Shown here: piece after piece, positions 36,101 through 43,737 of the stretch
How positions within the stretch are numbered: position 1 is the first letter of the stretch
Layout of the letters: each line of letters begins with the position of its first letter
Source: an uncultured Collinsella sp.
GTDB lineage: Bacteria > Actinomycetota > Coriobacteriia > Coriobacteriales > Coriobacteriaceae
Length of the DNA stretch: 64,000 bases
Reading direction: 5' to 3'
Assembly: GCA_934654585.1 (NCBI GenBank)
Contig: CAKUGF010000006.1
Span: 1-64,000, forward strand
Notes under the pieces: generated by a model
Database searches by the model: none
What the model saw: only the letters and a program-made list of their open reading frames with translations
What the model was told of the DNA's origin: nothing
Position numbers and translations under genes: made by a program

Positions 36101-37318
36101 ATGGATAGCGATGCCAAGTTGAACATCTTGACCGAGGCCCTGGCTGCTGCCGGGGCCTCGGCGTTAGCAATCGATAAGTGCGGCGATATTGCAATCTCGA
36201 CCATGGACGACGCCGCGCTCGAGCGGGATGTGGCGGCTTTTGTCGCCGGGCGACTGGGGCGCGTGGGCGACGGCGCGCGCTTGGTGATGGGGCATGCGGG
36301 AGCACGCTTGAGTCTCACCGTGCGTCCGGTCGCCAGGGAATATGGCGAGCTCTGGGTCGTCGTGGTCCGTGAAGTGCGCGGCGCCGTGGCACATGCGGGC
36401 ATCGAGTGGCTTAACGTCGACGAAGTCGAGGCACGCTACGAGTCGAGTGCATATGGCATTGTCGAGGGTGCTGCTGTGGTCGCCGACCCTGTCCGCGAAA
36501 GCTATGCGCGCGGCGTTCCTCTTATGTTGGAGGGCGAGCTGGGCGCCGGCCAGTCCGAGATTGCAAAACGCCTCTATCTGGATGGGCCTTTCGCTGACGA
36601 GCCCTTTGTGTCTGTGGCTCTCGACGAGCTCACGGATCGCGGCTGGCGCCATTTGCTCAAGAGCTCCGAATCGCCGTTGTTTCAAACGGGGCTGACGCTT
36701 TGTATTGGCGGTTGGCACGCCGTTGAGCCTCAGCGCCTGCGCGAGCTTGTGTCCACGATGACCGACACGGCGCTGGCCGCGCGCTGCCATGTGATGCTGA
36801 CGGCAAACGATATGCCGGGCGGCGGCGAAAGCGATCAAGCTGCTTTTGTGACCGAGCGTTTGGCGTGCGCGGTGAGCGTGGCGCCGGCGATTGTCGAGCA
36901 GGGCGGTGCGTCGGGCAAGGCTGCGCGCTACCTTGAGTATCTGGCGGATATGTTTGAGGCAGCATCGCCTACGCTATCCTCTGCGGCGGCAAAGGTGCTC
37001 GATGCGTACCGCTGGCCCCGCAACTACCTGCAGCTGCGCGAGGTCTCGGAACGACTCTATATATTAGTGGGATCGGGAACAGTGGCACGATCGGTTGCCG
37101 AGGATGTGCTTGCCCAAGAAGACGTGATCAAGACCGCGACCTTTGGCGCCCCAACGCTCGATAGCGATCTATATATCCTGCGTCCGCTGGCCGATACCGA
37201 GCGCGATATCGCACGGCTGGTCGTAGGCCACCTCCACGGCAACAAGACTCGAGCCGCCGAAGTGCTGGGCATAAGCCGCACGACGTTGTGGCGCTTGTTG
37301 AAGGACGATGACCGTTGA
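36101..37318 (+). CDS. Fis-type HTH protein with degenerate AAA+ domain
   Basis: A protein of about 405 residues resembling enhancer-binding regulators of the NtrC/PrpR type but much altered. The Walker A position reads EGELGAGQSEIAKRL and has no GK[ST]. No GAFTGA loop for sigma-54 contact is visible. An ETE-like AAA lid with YRWPRNYLQLREVSERL matches the conserved WPGNxREL region. The C-terminus, ARLVVGHLHGNKTRAAEVLGISRTTLWRLL, is a clear Fis-type HTH. It may bind DNA without ATP-driven activation. Start choice is uncertain (36101, 36089 or 36056). Target genes unknown. Confidence 0.7.
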   Translation: MDSDAKLNILTEALAAAGASALAIDKCGDIAISTMDDAALERDVAAFVAGRLGRVGDGARLVMGHAGARLSLTVRPVAREYGELWVVVVREVRGAVAHAGIEWLNVDEVEARYESSAYGIVEGAAVVADPVRESYARGVPLMLEGELGAGQSEIAKRLYLDGPFADEPFVSVALDELTDRGWRHLLKSSESPLFQTGLTLCIGGWHAVEPQRLRELVSTMTDTALAARCHVMLTANDMPGGGESDQAAFVTERLACAVSVAPAIVEQGGASGKAARYLEYLADMFEAASPTLSSAAAKVLDAYRWPRNYLQLREVSERLYILVGSGTVARSVAEDVLAQEDVIKTATFGAPTLDSDLYILRPLADTERDIARLVVGHLHGNKTRAAEVLGISRTTLWRLLKDDDR

Positions 37319-37402
37319 GCGAGGTGCCCGTGACCGCGTGCGATGCGTGTGCTACAGTCCAAAGCAGCAATGTTTCGATTCTGTTACGGCGTGCGGGGGC
37401 GT

Positions 37403-37978
37403 ATGGCTGAGACTTCAAAAACAAATCGGGCTCGAAAGCCCGCAGCGCCGGTCAACCGTCGCACGACGTCTCGGACGTGGGGAAAAAGCGCTTCGGGGTT
37501 TGATGGCTCGTTCAGGCGCACGAAATACGGCTATCCTTCGGCAAGCGCTCGCTTGGCCATGCAGGCCGAATCGTCGCTGTGGGGCCGTAAGCGCGTGGTG
37601 GGGTCAAAGCTCAAGCACGATGGAACGCTCGGCTACATTAGTCGTGGCGCTGCTCGGCGAAGTGGGCTCAACCCCGCCGGGTGGCATCGCTATGTTCCGA
37701 TCGCGGTCGTTGTTGCGGTGATTGTCATCGCGCTTGCCGCGCTTGGCTACGCCGGCGGCGGGGCCAATCTGGGCGCAATGTTTAAGTCGCCCGAACTCGC
37801 GCATGCGGGCGCGGATGTTGTCGAGGGCGCCCAGGCCCAGATGGGCATAGCACCCCAGCGCGGCATCGTCGCAGCGGCCGCCACCATCGCCGATGCTCAA
37901 AAGGACGAGGACGAGCGGGGCGACGACGCCGAAACGACCCAGACGAGCGAAGCGGCAACAACTCAATCGTCAAGATAA
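37403..37978 (+). CDS. small single-pass membrane protein, unknown function
   Basis: About 191 residues. The first 95 are basic and Arg/Ser-rich (for example RRTTSRTWGKSASGF). One strong membrane segment follows (YVPIAVVVAVIVIALAALGYA), then an acidic, Ala/Glu/Thr-rich tail. The arrangement suggests a cytoplasmic N-terminus and an external tail. No family was recognised. The start at 37403 has CGGGGGC upstream. It follows the Fis-type regulator by 84 bp. Confidence 0.6.
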   Translation: MAETSKTNRARKPAAPVNRRTTSRTWGKSASGFDGSFRRTKYGYPSASARLAMQAESSLWGRKRVVGSKLKHDGTLGYISRGAARRSGLNPAGWHRYVPIAVVVAVIVIALAALGYAGGGANLGAMFKSPELAHAGADVVEGAQAQMGIAPQRGIVAAAATIADAQKDEDERGDDAETTQTSEAATTQSSR

Positions 37979-38053
37979 GTTGCGGTGGGGCAGCTAATTT
38001 GGGACGGGGCCTTTTTGGCTACCCAAGTGTCGAATGCCAACAGTGGCTCATTC

Positions 38054-38094
38054 GATGTCAGTCGCCAACAGCGAGCGGGCCGCGCAGCGTCAAC
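38054..38094 (-). repeat. short relic of the 100-bp hairpin element (E3)
   Basis: It matches the outer flanks of E2 in reverse (GATGTCAGTC.CCAACAGCGA then GCGGGCCGC then GCAGCGTCA). The hairpin interior is missing, leaving a single arm. Confidence 0.6.
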
Positions 38095-38096
38095 GG

Positions 38097-38123
38097 GTCC
38101 GCCGTTCGGTAGAACGGCGGAAC
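38097..38123 (-). terminator. hairpin terminator of the nitroreductase gene
   Basis: GTCCGCCGTTC / GAACGGCGGAAC with a four-base loop, just after the gene on the minus strand. Confidence 0.55.
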
Positions 38124-38127
38124 ACAA

Positions 38128-38649
38128 CTACTTGACGTAGACGACGTTGTCGCGGCGGGGTTTGGCCTCGGGAAGCGTGTCCTCGGCATAGCCCAAGATG
38201 CAGTTGCCCACACCGCGCAGGCTGCCGTCGGCGGGCAGACCCCACTTGGCCAGTAGTTCCAGTCCCTCGGGTGAGTCAAAGACCTCGTGCGCGCGGTGGA
38301 TCCAGCACGAATCGACACCCAGGGCATACGCCGCGTTGAGCAGGTTGCCCATGGCGAGCGAGCCGTCTTCCAGGTGCGTGGGCACGCTGCGGTCGACGAG
38401 CACCACCACAACGGTCTTGGCTCCGTAGAACGGATCGCCCTCGCTGCCCATAACTTGGGCGTTAAGCTGCGAGAGGCGCTCGACGGTCGCGGGGTCGGTG
38501 ACGGCGACAAAGGTCACCGGCTGGCGCCCCATGCCGCTCGGCGCGTATTGGCCCGCCTCGATAATGCGGGCGAGCTTTTCGGCCTCGACGGGGCGATCGC
38601 TGTATTTGCGGCAGCTGCGGCGGTGGATGAGCGCTTCGATGGTCTCCAT
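38128..38649 (-). CDS. nitroreductase-family FMN protein
   Basis: A 173-residue flavin oxidoreductase of the small nitroreductase type. The FMN-binding motif HRRSCRKYSDRPV is at residues 8-20, APSGMGRQP at about 37-45, and a later segment GVDSCWIHRA leads to the C-terminal ILGYAEDTLPEAKPRR. Substrates of such enzymes range widely (quinones, nitro compounds, flavins). The start at 38649 is supported by AGGAGGAT just upstream. The longer frame to 38742 is not. Confidence 0.88.
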   Translation of the reverse strand: METIEALIHRRSCRKYSDRPVEAEKLARIIEAGQYAPSGMGRQPVTFVAVTDPATVERLSQLNAQVMGSEGDPFYGAKTVVVVLVDRSVPTHLEDGSLAMGNLLNAAYALGVDSCWIHRAHEVFDSPEGLELLAKWGLPADGSLRGVGNCILGYAEDTLPEAKPRRDNVVYVK

Positions 38650-38940
38650 GGATCCTCCTGACGTTGGTTTCGTTGCATCGTTCTTACCCGCCGAACCAAA
38701 ACCGTAATCGCACCGGAAATGTGGAAAAATGCGCTCAGTCAATCGGAATAGTAGGTTTGCATAAAACCGCAGTCAGAATGTGACAAACCGGTGGGGTGGT
38801 TAAACGTTTTATCCCGTCTACCCTGCGGTTTTTTACCACTTGCCTAAATGATGCACGCATAAGCTCTGATAAAGGTTTTACTAAAGGAGTGCCAACGTTT
38901 ATCAACGCGCCATGGTGGCGCCGGGCCAGGAGGTAACATC
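38650..38940. other. intergenic region with promoter-like AT-rich segment
   Basis: No gene recognised. AAAACCGCAG (38764) and CTGCGGTTTTTT (38822) could pair over a long loop. Bases around 38758-38785 resemble 47888-47915 upstream of the MBG-type surface protein gene. The rest is a long leader of the following small gene. Confidence 0.35.
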
Positions 38941-39231
38941 ATGTTCCAGGCTGGAGATGTCGTCGAGACCGACTTCGAAGGATTTCTGAAGCTGCTGCGT
39001 TCCAAGACGCGCGCTTTCGTGACGATTAACGATCACGAGTACTACATCACGCACACCGATGGCTATTGGCGTGTTCAGGATTGCGAGGCCCTCAACGATA
39101 AGGGCCACTTTACTGACTGCTCCGAGCTGGTCAACACGGTCTGCGAGGTCGTCGAGCTGCCGTGGATCTGCGGCAAGAGCCTGCATGACAGCTTCTCGGG
39201 CGCCACGGTCTACGAGGCCGTTGCCGCCTAG
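38941..39231 (+). CDS. small conserved-looking protein, unknown function
   Basis: A 96-residue acidic protein with no signal peptide. It contains four spaced cysteines (in VQDCEAL, FTDCSEL, NTVCEVV and PWICGKS) and several Tyr/Trp/His residues, which could indicate a compact metal- or disulfide-containing domain. No family was recognised. An excellent AGGAGG lies eight bases before the ATG, and a strong terminator follows, so expression as a single small gene is very likely. Confidence 0.75.
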   Translation: MFQAGDVVETDFEGFLKLLRSKTRAFVTINDHEYYITHTDGYWRVQDCEALNDKGHFTDCSELVNTVCEVVELPWICGKSLHDSFSGATVYEAVAA

Positions 39232-39256
39232 TAGGAAACAATCGATTTTCTCTCGT

Positions 39257-39293
39257 GACCGCCGGCGCTGCCCCCGCGCCGGCGGTCTTTTTT
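39257..39293 (+). terminator. rho-independent terminator
   Basis: GACCGCCGGCGC / GCGCCGGCGGTC, a seven-base loop and TTTTTT. Confidence 0.93.
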
Positions 39294-39333
39294 GTCGATA
39301 TGTTGTATAGCTCGCATGCTGCGAACGAAGCGC

Positions 39334-39392
39334 TTGACGTTAGTCAAAACTCGGACTAATCTGAAACATCAATTAGTCAAAATTCGGACTAT
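39334..39392 (+). promoter_or_regulatory. promoter with two MarR-type operators
   Basis: TTGACG (39334) and TAATCT (39357) are separated by 17 bp. A TTAGTC....GACTAA palindrome fills the spacer (39340-39359). A second, near-identical copy lies at 39373-39392, 33 bp downstream, close to the gene start. Confidence 0.75.
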
Positions 39393-39395
39393 CGA

Positions 39396-39908
39396 ATGGT
39401 GGGAGAGATGGATTGCGCGGTTACGTCGGTCGATTTTGACCGGATGCTCAACGGGCTCGACCGTATTTATTCAGAGTTCGCGCGTGCCTGCGGCCTTTCG
39501 GATTGCGCCTACTGGATGCTCGTCGACACCAGCGCGGCGGGCGGCAGCGTTGCCGTGAGTCGCCTGACGAGCGAGTGGTTCTATAGCAAGCAGACCATTA
39601 ACTCCGCAATTAAAACGTTGACGGCGCGTGGGCTTGCAACGTTGGAGTTTGCCGAAGGCAGCCGTAAGAATAAGGTCGTTTGTCTGACCGATGAGGGCCG
39701 GCGGTTCGCCGAGCACTATGCGTTGCCAGCGGTTAAGGCCGAGCAGCGTGCCTTTGGCGCGCTCGAGCCTTGGGAACAGCGTGAGATTATGCGCCTGGTC
39801 GGCAAGTTCTCCCATGTCCTCAACGAGGAGTGCGAGGCATTTAAGCAGCAGATGGCCGCGGAGTCCGAGGCGAACGATAAGGTCGAGGGGGAGACATGCG
39901 ACTCTTAA
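39396..39908 (+). CDS. MarR-family transcriptional regulator
   Basis: Up to 170 residues. The winged helix reads SRLTSEWFYSKQTINSAIKTLTARGLATLEF followed by the wing GSRKNKVVCLTDEGRRF, typical of MarR. It likely represses its own operon through the two palindromes upstream. The two ABC exporter genes follow, and its stop overlaps the first of them by 13 bp. This is the usual layout of a drug- or toxin-inducible efflux operon. ATG 39396 is listed, but ATG 39408, after GGGAG, is equally possible. Confidence 0.9.
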   Translation: MVGEMDCAVTSVDFDRMLNGLDRIYSEFARACGLSDCAYWMLVDTSAAGGSVAVSRLTSEWFYSKQTINSAIKTLTARGLATLEFAEGSRKNKVVCLTDEGRRFAEHYALPAVKAEQRAFGALEPWEQREIMRLVGKFSHVLNEECEAFKQQMAAESEANDKVEGETCDS

Positions 39909-41632
39909 TGAGGTTTATGAAGCCGTACCGCAGACTGATTGCGGTGACACTGCTGGTGCTGCTGATAGACAACGTTGGCACGCTGCTGGTGCCCACGATG
40001 CTGGCGAACATGGTCAACACGGGCATCACGACGGGCGATGTCGACTACATCCTGCGCAACGGCCTCTACATGCTCATCGCGACCGGCATGGCCAGCGGTG
40101 GCGCGGTGCTGGGCTGCTATCTTTCGGCTCGCCTGGCGGCCAACGTGGCCTGCGACATCCGCAATGCCGTCTACGACAAGTCGCTCGAACTGTCTGCCAG
40201 CGACTTTGAGCGCTTTGGTACCGGCTCGATGATCACGCGCTCGCTCAACGACATCAACGTGATTCAGCAGGCGATTCTGCAGACGATTCAGCTGGTGCTG
40301 CCCGTGCCGTTCTTGGCCGTGGCGGGTATTATCTTTGCTTGGTTTATCGATCCCGCTATGGGCACACTGTTGGGCGTGGTCGTCGCAATCGTGTTGGTGG
40401 CGGCGGTCTTTACCGTGGCCAACGCCGCGCCGATTTTTATGCGCCTGCAGAGCTTTATCGACCGCATGAACGTCGTGCTGCGCGAGAACATCGTGGGCGT
40501 GCGCGTCATCCGCGCGTTTAACAAAGAGCGCCACGAGGAGCAGCGCCTGGATGAGGTGTTTAGCGATTACGCGGCCAACGCCATCAAGGTCAACCACCTG
40601 TTTGTGGGCCTCGATAGCTCCAGCTTCTTTTTGATGAATATTGCCGAGGTGGCGGTGCTGTGGGTGGGCGGAAACCGCGTGGGCGTCCATGCCATGCAGA
40701 TCGGCAGCATCTCGGCCGTGCTGGAATACGCGATCCTGATCCTCTTCTTTGTGATGATGGCGCAGATGGTGGTACTGACGCTCCCGCGCGCCGCGGCGTG
40801 TCTCAACCGCGCGCAACAGGTGCTCGAAATTGAGCCGAGCATCGTGGACGGCGAGCGTGCGTTGGGCGACGGCACGACGGAGCCTGTTGACGGCGCCGAC
40901 GCGGTGGCCGTGTTCGATCACATGTCGTTCCGTTTTGACGATGCCGATGAGGACACCCTGTGCGATCTGAGCTTCGCCTGCCGTCGCGGCCAGACCACGG
41001 CGATCGTGGGTTCGACGGGTTCGGGCAAGTCAACGGTGGCCAAGCTTTTGCTGCGCTTCCACGATGCCTCGAAGGGCGTCATTCGCCTGAACGGCGTCGA
41101 TCTGCGCGACCTTTCGCAAGACGAGATTCGCGGGCATATCGCTTACGTACCGCAGAAGGCATGGCTGTTCTCGGGCACGGTGGCGAGCAACCTGCGCTTT
41201 GGCAACGAGGACGCGACCGAGGCCGACATGCTTCATGCGCTGGAGGTCGCCCAGAGCACCTTTGTGCTCGATCAGCCGCAGGGGCTCGACACGCCGGTGG
41301 CCCAGGGCGGCACGAACTTTTCGGGCGGCCAGCGCCAGCGCCTGGCGATCGCCCGCGCGCTCATGAAACGCGCCGACCTGTATATCTTCGACGACAGTTT
41401 TTCGGCCCTGGACTTTAAGACCGATGCGGCCCTGCGCCATGCACTGCAGGACGAGACGCGCGATGCCGCGGTGCTCATCATCGCACAGCGCATCTCGACG
41501 ATTCTGCACGCCGATCAGATTGTGGTGCTCAAGGATGGCGAGGTCGTGGGCTTAGGCACGCACGACGAGCTGATGGAAACCTGCGAGGTGTACCGCGCCA
41601 TCGCGGAATCGCAAATGAAGGGAGGTGAGTAG
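39896..41632 (+). CDS. ABC exporter half-transporter, degenerate-site subunit
   Basis: A 578-residue membrane-ATPase fusion: six membrane segments in the first 300 residues, then a nucleotide-binding domain. Walker A GSTGSGKST, signature FSGGQRQRLAIARAL and Walker B LYIFDDSFSALD are present. The residue after Walker B is Asp, not Glu, and the D-loop reads SALDFKTD. This is the mark of the degenerate-site half of a heterodimeric exporter such as LmrCD or TM287/288. A GAGGGGGAG ribosome-binding site lies within marR. Likely exports drugs, lipids or peptides. Confidence 0.92.
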   Translation: MRLLMRFMKPYRRLIAVTLLVLLIDNVGTLLVPTMLANMVNTGITTGDVDYILRNGLYMLIATGMASGGAVLGCYLSARLAANVACDIRNAVYDKSLELSASDFERFGTGSMITRSLNDINVIQQAILQTIQLVLPVPFLAVAGIIFAWFIDPAMGTLLGVVVAIVLVAAVFTVANAAPIFMRLQSFIDRMNVVLRENIVGVRVIRAFNKERHEEQRLDEVFSDYAANAIKVNHLFVGLDSSSFFLMNIAEVAVLWVGGNRVGVHAMQIGSISAVLEYAILILFFVMMAQMVVLTLPRAAACLNRAQQVLEIEPSIVDGERALGDGTTEPVDGADAVAVFDHMSFRFDDADEDTLCDLSFACRRGQTTAIVGSTGSGKSTVAKLLLRFHDASKGVIRLNGVDLRDLSQDEIRGHIAYVPQKAWLFSGTVASNLRFGNEDATEADMLHALEVAQSTFVLDQPQGLDTPVAQGGTNFSGGQRQRLAIARALMKRADLYIFDDSFSALDFKTDAALRHALQDETRDAAVLIIAQRISTILHADQIVVLKDGEVVGLGTHDELMETCEVYRAIAESQMKGGE

Positions 41633-41633
41633 C

Positions 41634-43628
41634 ATGACCGAGGAGCTCGAGAAGCAAGGCGGCGCCGATGACGCCGTGGCTGCAGAGACAATCGAGGGGA
41701 CGGGCGCCACGCCCGACCTGGACGAAGCCGCCAAGGCGGCCGAGCGCGAGGCCCGCCGCCAGGCACTCTACGAGGAAAACGAGCGTGCCGAGGACGAGCG
41801 TGCCCGCGCCGAGGCAGAGCGCATGCGCGATGTGGACGACGAGGACGAGACGCCTCGCGACACCTGGGCGACGGTGCGTCGCCTGTGGAGCGAGGCCGCC
41901 GGCGACCACTGGCGCTTCTATATCGTGTTCGCAAGCATCGTGTTCTACGTCATCTTTAACACCGCAGCGCCGGCTTACAGCGCCCGCGTGATCGATGAGC
42001 TGTGGGGGCATATGAAGCTGGCGTTTGCCAACAACACCACCTTCAGCATTACCTGGGAGAACTGTGGCAGGACCATCTTCATCTACTTTATGATCTGGAC
42101 GGCCGCCGCCTCGTTCTACGCGCTCCAGAGCTTTTTGATGTCGAGTGTTGCCGAGCGCCTCAACCTGCGCCTGCGCAACCGCATCGCGCAAAAGCTCAAC
42201 CGTCTGCCGCTCGCCTACTTTGACGCGCATCGTCCCGGCGAGGTCGTTAGTCGTGCGACCAACGACCTGGACAAGATGTCCGAGAGCATGCAGCGCGGTC
42301 TGCTACAGCTGCTCGTGTCGATCGGCACGGTTGTGGGTGCCGTGAGCGTGATGTTCGTGTTCAGCGTGCCGCTCACGCTCGTCTTTCTGTTCTTTACGGC
42401 GTTGTCGCTGCTGGTGACGAAGGTCGTGTCGCGCCGCACGCACGATGTGACGGGCGAGCGCCAGGAGTGGGTGTCCAAGATTACGAGCGCGGTCGAGGAA
42501 GGCTACTCGGGCCGTCTGGTAATTCGCGCGTTTAATCGCGAGCGTCAGAGTTCTGCCGAAGTGCATGAGGCCTCGAAGGAGCTGGCGCGCGTGAGCACCA
42601 AGGCCGACTTTATGATCAATGCCGTCGGTCCCGCAGTGCGGTTTATCGGCCGCTTGGCGCAGATTGTAATTGCACTTGTGGGCTGCAGCATGCTGGTCGC
42701 CGGTCATATGACCGTCGGCGTGTTCCAGGCGTTCTTCCAATTTATCTACGAGGCGTCCGAGCCCATGACGCAGCTGTCGTTTACCTTTAACTCGCTGCAG
42801 AGTGCGCTGGCGAGCGCCGAGCGCGTGTTCGATCTGCTCGACGAGCCCGAGATGGAGGCCGACCCGCTGCCGGCCGATGCCGCCAAGCTGCCGGGCAAGG
42901 TGGAGGGCCGCGTCGCCTTTGAGCATGTGCGCTTTGGCTATGCGCCCGACAAGCCGCTTATGCGCGACGTGTCGTTTACCGCCGAGCCGGGCCAGAAGAT
43001 CGCCGTGGTGGGAACCACGGGCGCGGGCAAGACCACGCTTATCAACCTGCTCATGCGCTTTTACGAGATCGACGGCGGACGCATCACGCTCGACGGCGTG
43101 GACACGAGCCGCATGGATCGCGGTGAGCTGCGCCAGCAGTTTGGCATGGTGCTGCAGGATGCCTGGCTGTTCGATGGCACCATTGCCGAGAACATCGCCT
43201 ATGGCTGTCCGGAGGCAACGCGCGATGAGATCGTCGCGGCCGCACGCGCCGCGCAGGTCGACTTCTTTGTGCGTACCATGCCGCAGGGCTACGACACGCG
43301 CGTGGCCAACGATGCCGAGAGTATCAGCCAGGGCCAGCGCCAGCTGCTGACCATTGCGCGCGTACTGCTCAACAACCCGGCGATTCTCATCCTGGACGAG
43401 GCGACGTCGAGCGTGGACACGCGTACCGAGCTCGCCATCGGCCGCGCCATGGACGCGCTCATGCGCGGGTGCACGAGCTTTGTGATCGCGCATCGCCTGT
43501 CGACGATCGTCGATGCCGACCTGATCCTGGTTATGGACCACGGCAACATCATCGAGCAGGGCACGCACAAGGAGCTGTTGGCAGTCGAGGGCGCTTACGC
43601 CGATCTCTACCTGAGCCAGTTCGCATAA
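41634..43628 (+). CDS. ABC exporter half-transporter, consensus-site subunit
   Basis: A 664-residue partner of the preceding protein. A Glu/Ala-rich N-terminal extension of about 85 residues precedes six membrane segments and the ATPase domain. Walker A GTTGAGKTT and Walker B AILILDEATSSVD retain the catalytic Glu. The signature is altered to SISQGQRQLLTIARVL. Catalytic Glu here and degenerate Walker B in the partner are complementary, as expected for a heterodimer. The start at 41634 has GGGAGGT seven bases upstream. It is followed by a palindrome and a terminator. Confidence 0.92.
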   Translation: MTEELEKQGGADDAVAAETIEGTGATPDLDEAAKAAEREARRQALYEENERAEDERARAEAERMRDVDDEDETPRDTWATVRRLWSEAAGDHWRFYIVFASIVFYVIFNTAAPAYSARVIDELWGHMKLAFANNTTFSITWENCGRTIFIYFMIWTAAASFYALQSFLMSSVAERLNLRLRNRIAQKLNRLPLAYFDAHRPGEVVSRATNDLDKMSESMQRGLLQLLVSIGTVVGAVSVMFVFSVPLTLVFLFFTALSLLVTKVVSRRTHDVTGERQEWVSKITSAVEEGYSGRLVIRAFNRERQSSAEVHEASKELARVSTKADFMINAVGPAVRFIGRLAQIVIALVGCSMLVAGHMTVGVFQAFFQFIYEASEPMTQLSFTFNSLQSALASAERVFDLLDEPEMEADPLPADAAKLPGKVEGRVAFEHVRFGYAPDKPLMRDVSFTAEPGQKIAVVGTTGAGKTTLINLLMRFYEIDGGRITLDGVDTSRMDRGELRQQFGMVLQDAWLFDGTIAENIAYGCPEATRDEIVAAARAAQVDFFVRTMPQGYDTRVANDAESISQGQRQLLTIARVLLNNPAILILDEATSSVDTRTELAIGRAMDALMRGCTSFVIAHRLSTIVDADLILVMDHGNIIEQGTHKELLAVEGAYADLYLSQFA

Positions 43629-43629
43629 G

Positions 43630-43656
43630 GTGACAAAGGGACAGTCCCTTTGTCAC
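43630..43656. repeat. 27-bp palindrome GTGACAAAGGGAC-A-GTCCC..., copy 1
   Basis: Thirteen-base perfect arms around a single A. It differs only at the centre from 47909-47935, at the far end of the surface protein gene. Confidence 0.85.
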
Positions 43657-43665
43657 ATCGAGAAG

Positions 43666-43704
43666 AAGGCCCGCCCCGGATTTGTTTGTCCGAGGCGGGC
43701 CTTA
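43666..43704. terminator. terminator between the exporter operon and the MBG-type gene
   Basis: AAGGCCCGCC / GGCGGGCCTT with additional CCGGA/TCCG pairing. It lies between convergent genes. Confidence 0.7.
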
Positions 43705-43737
43705 TGTGTGCCGCGTTATGGTGTCGGCGCGTGTCGC

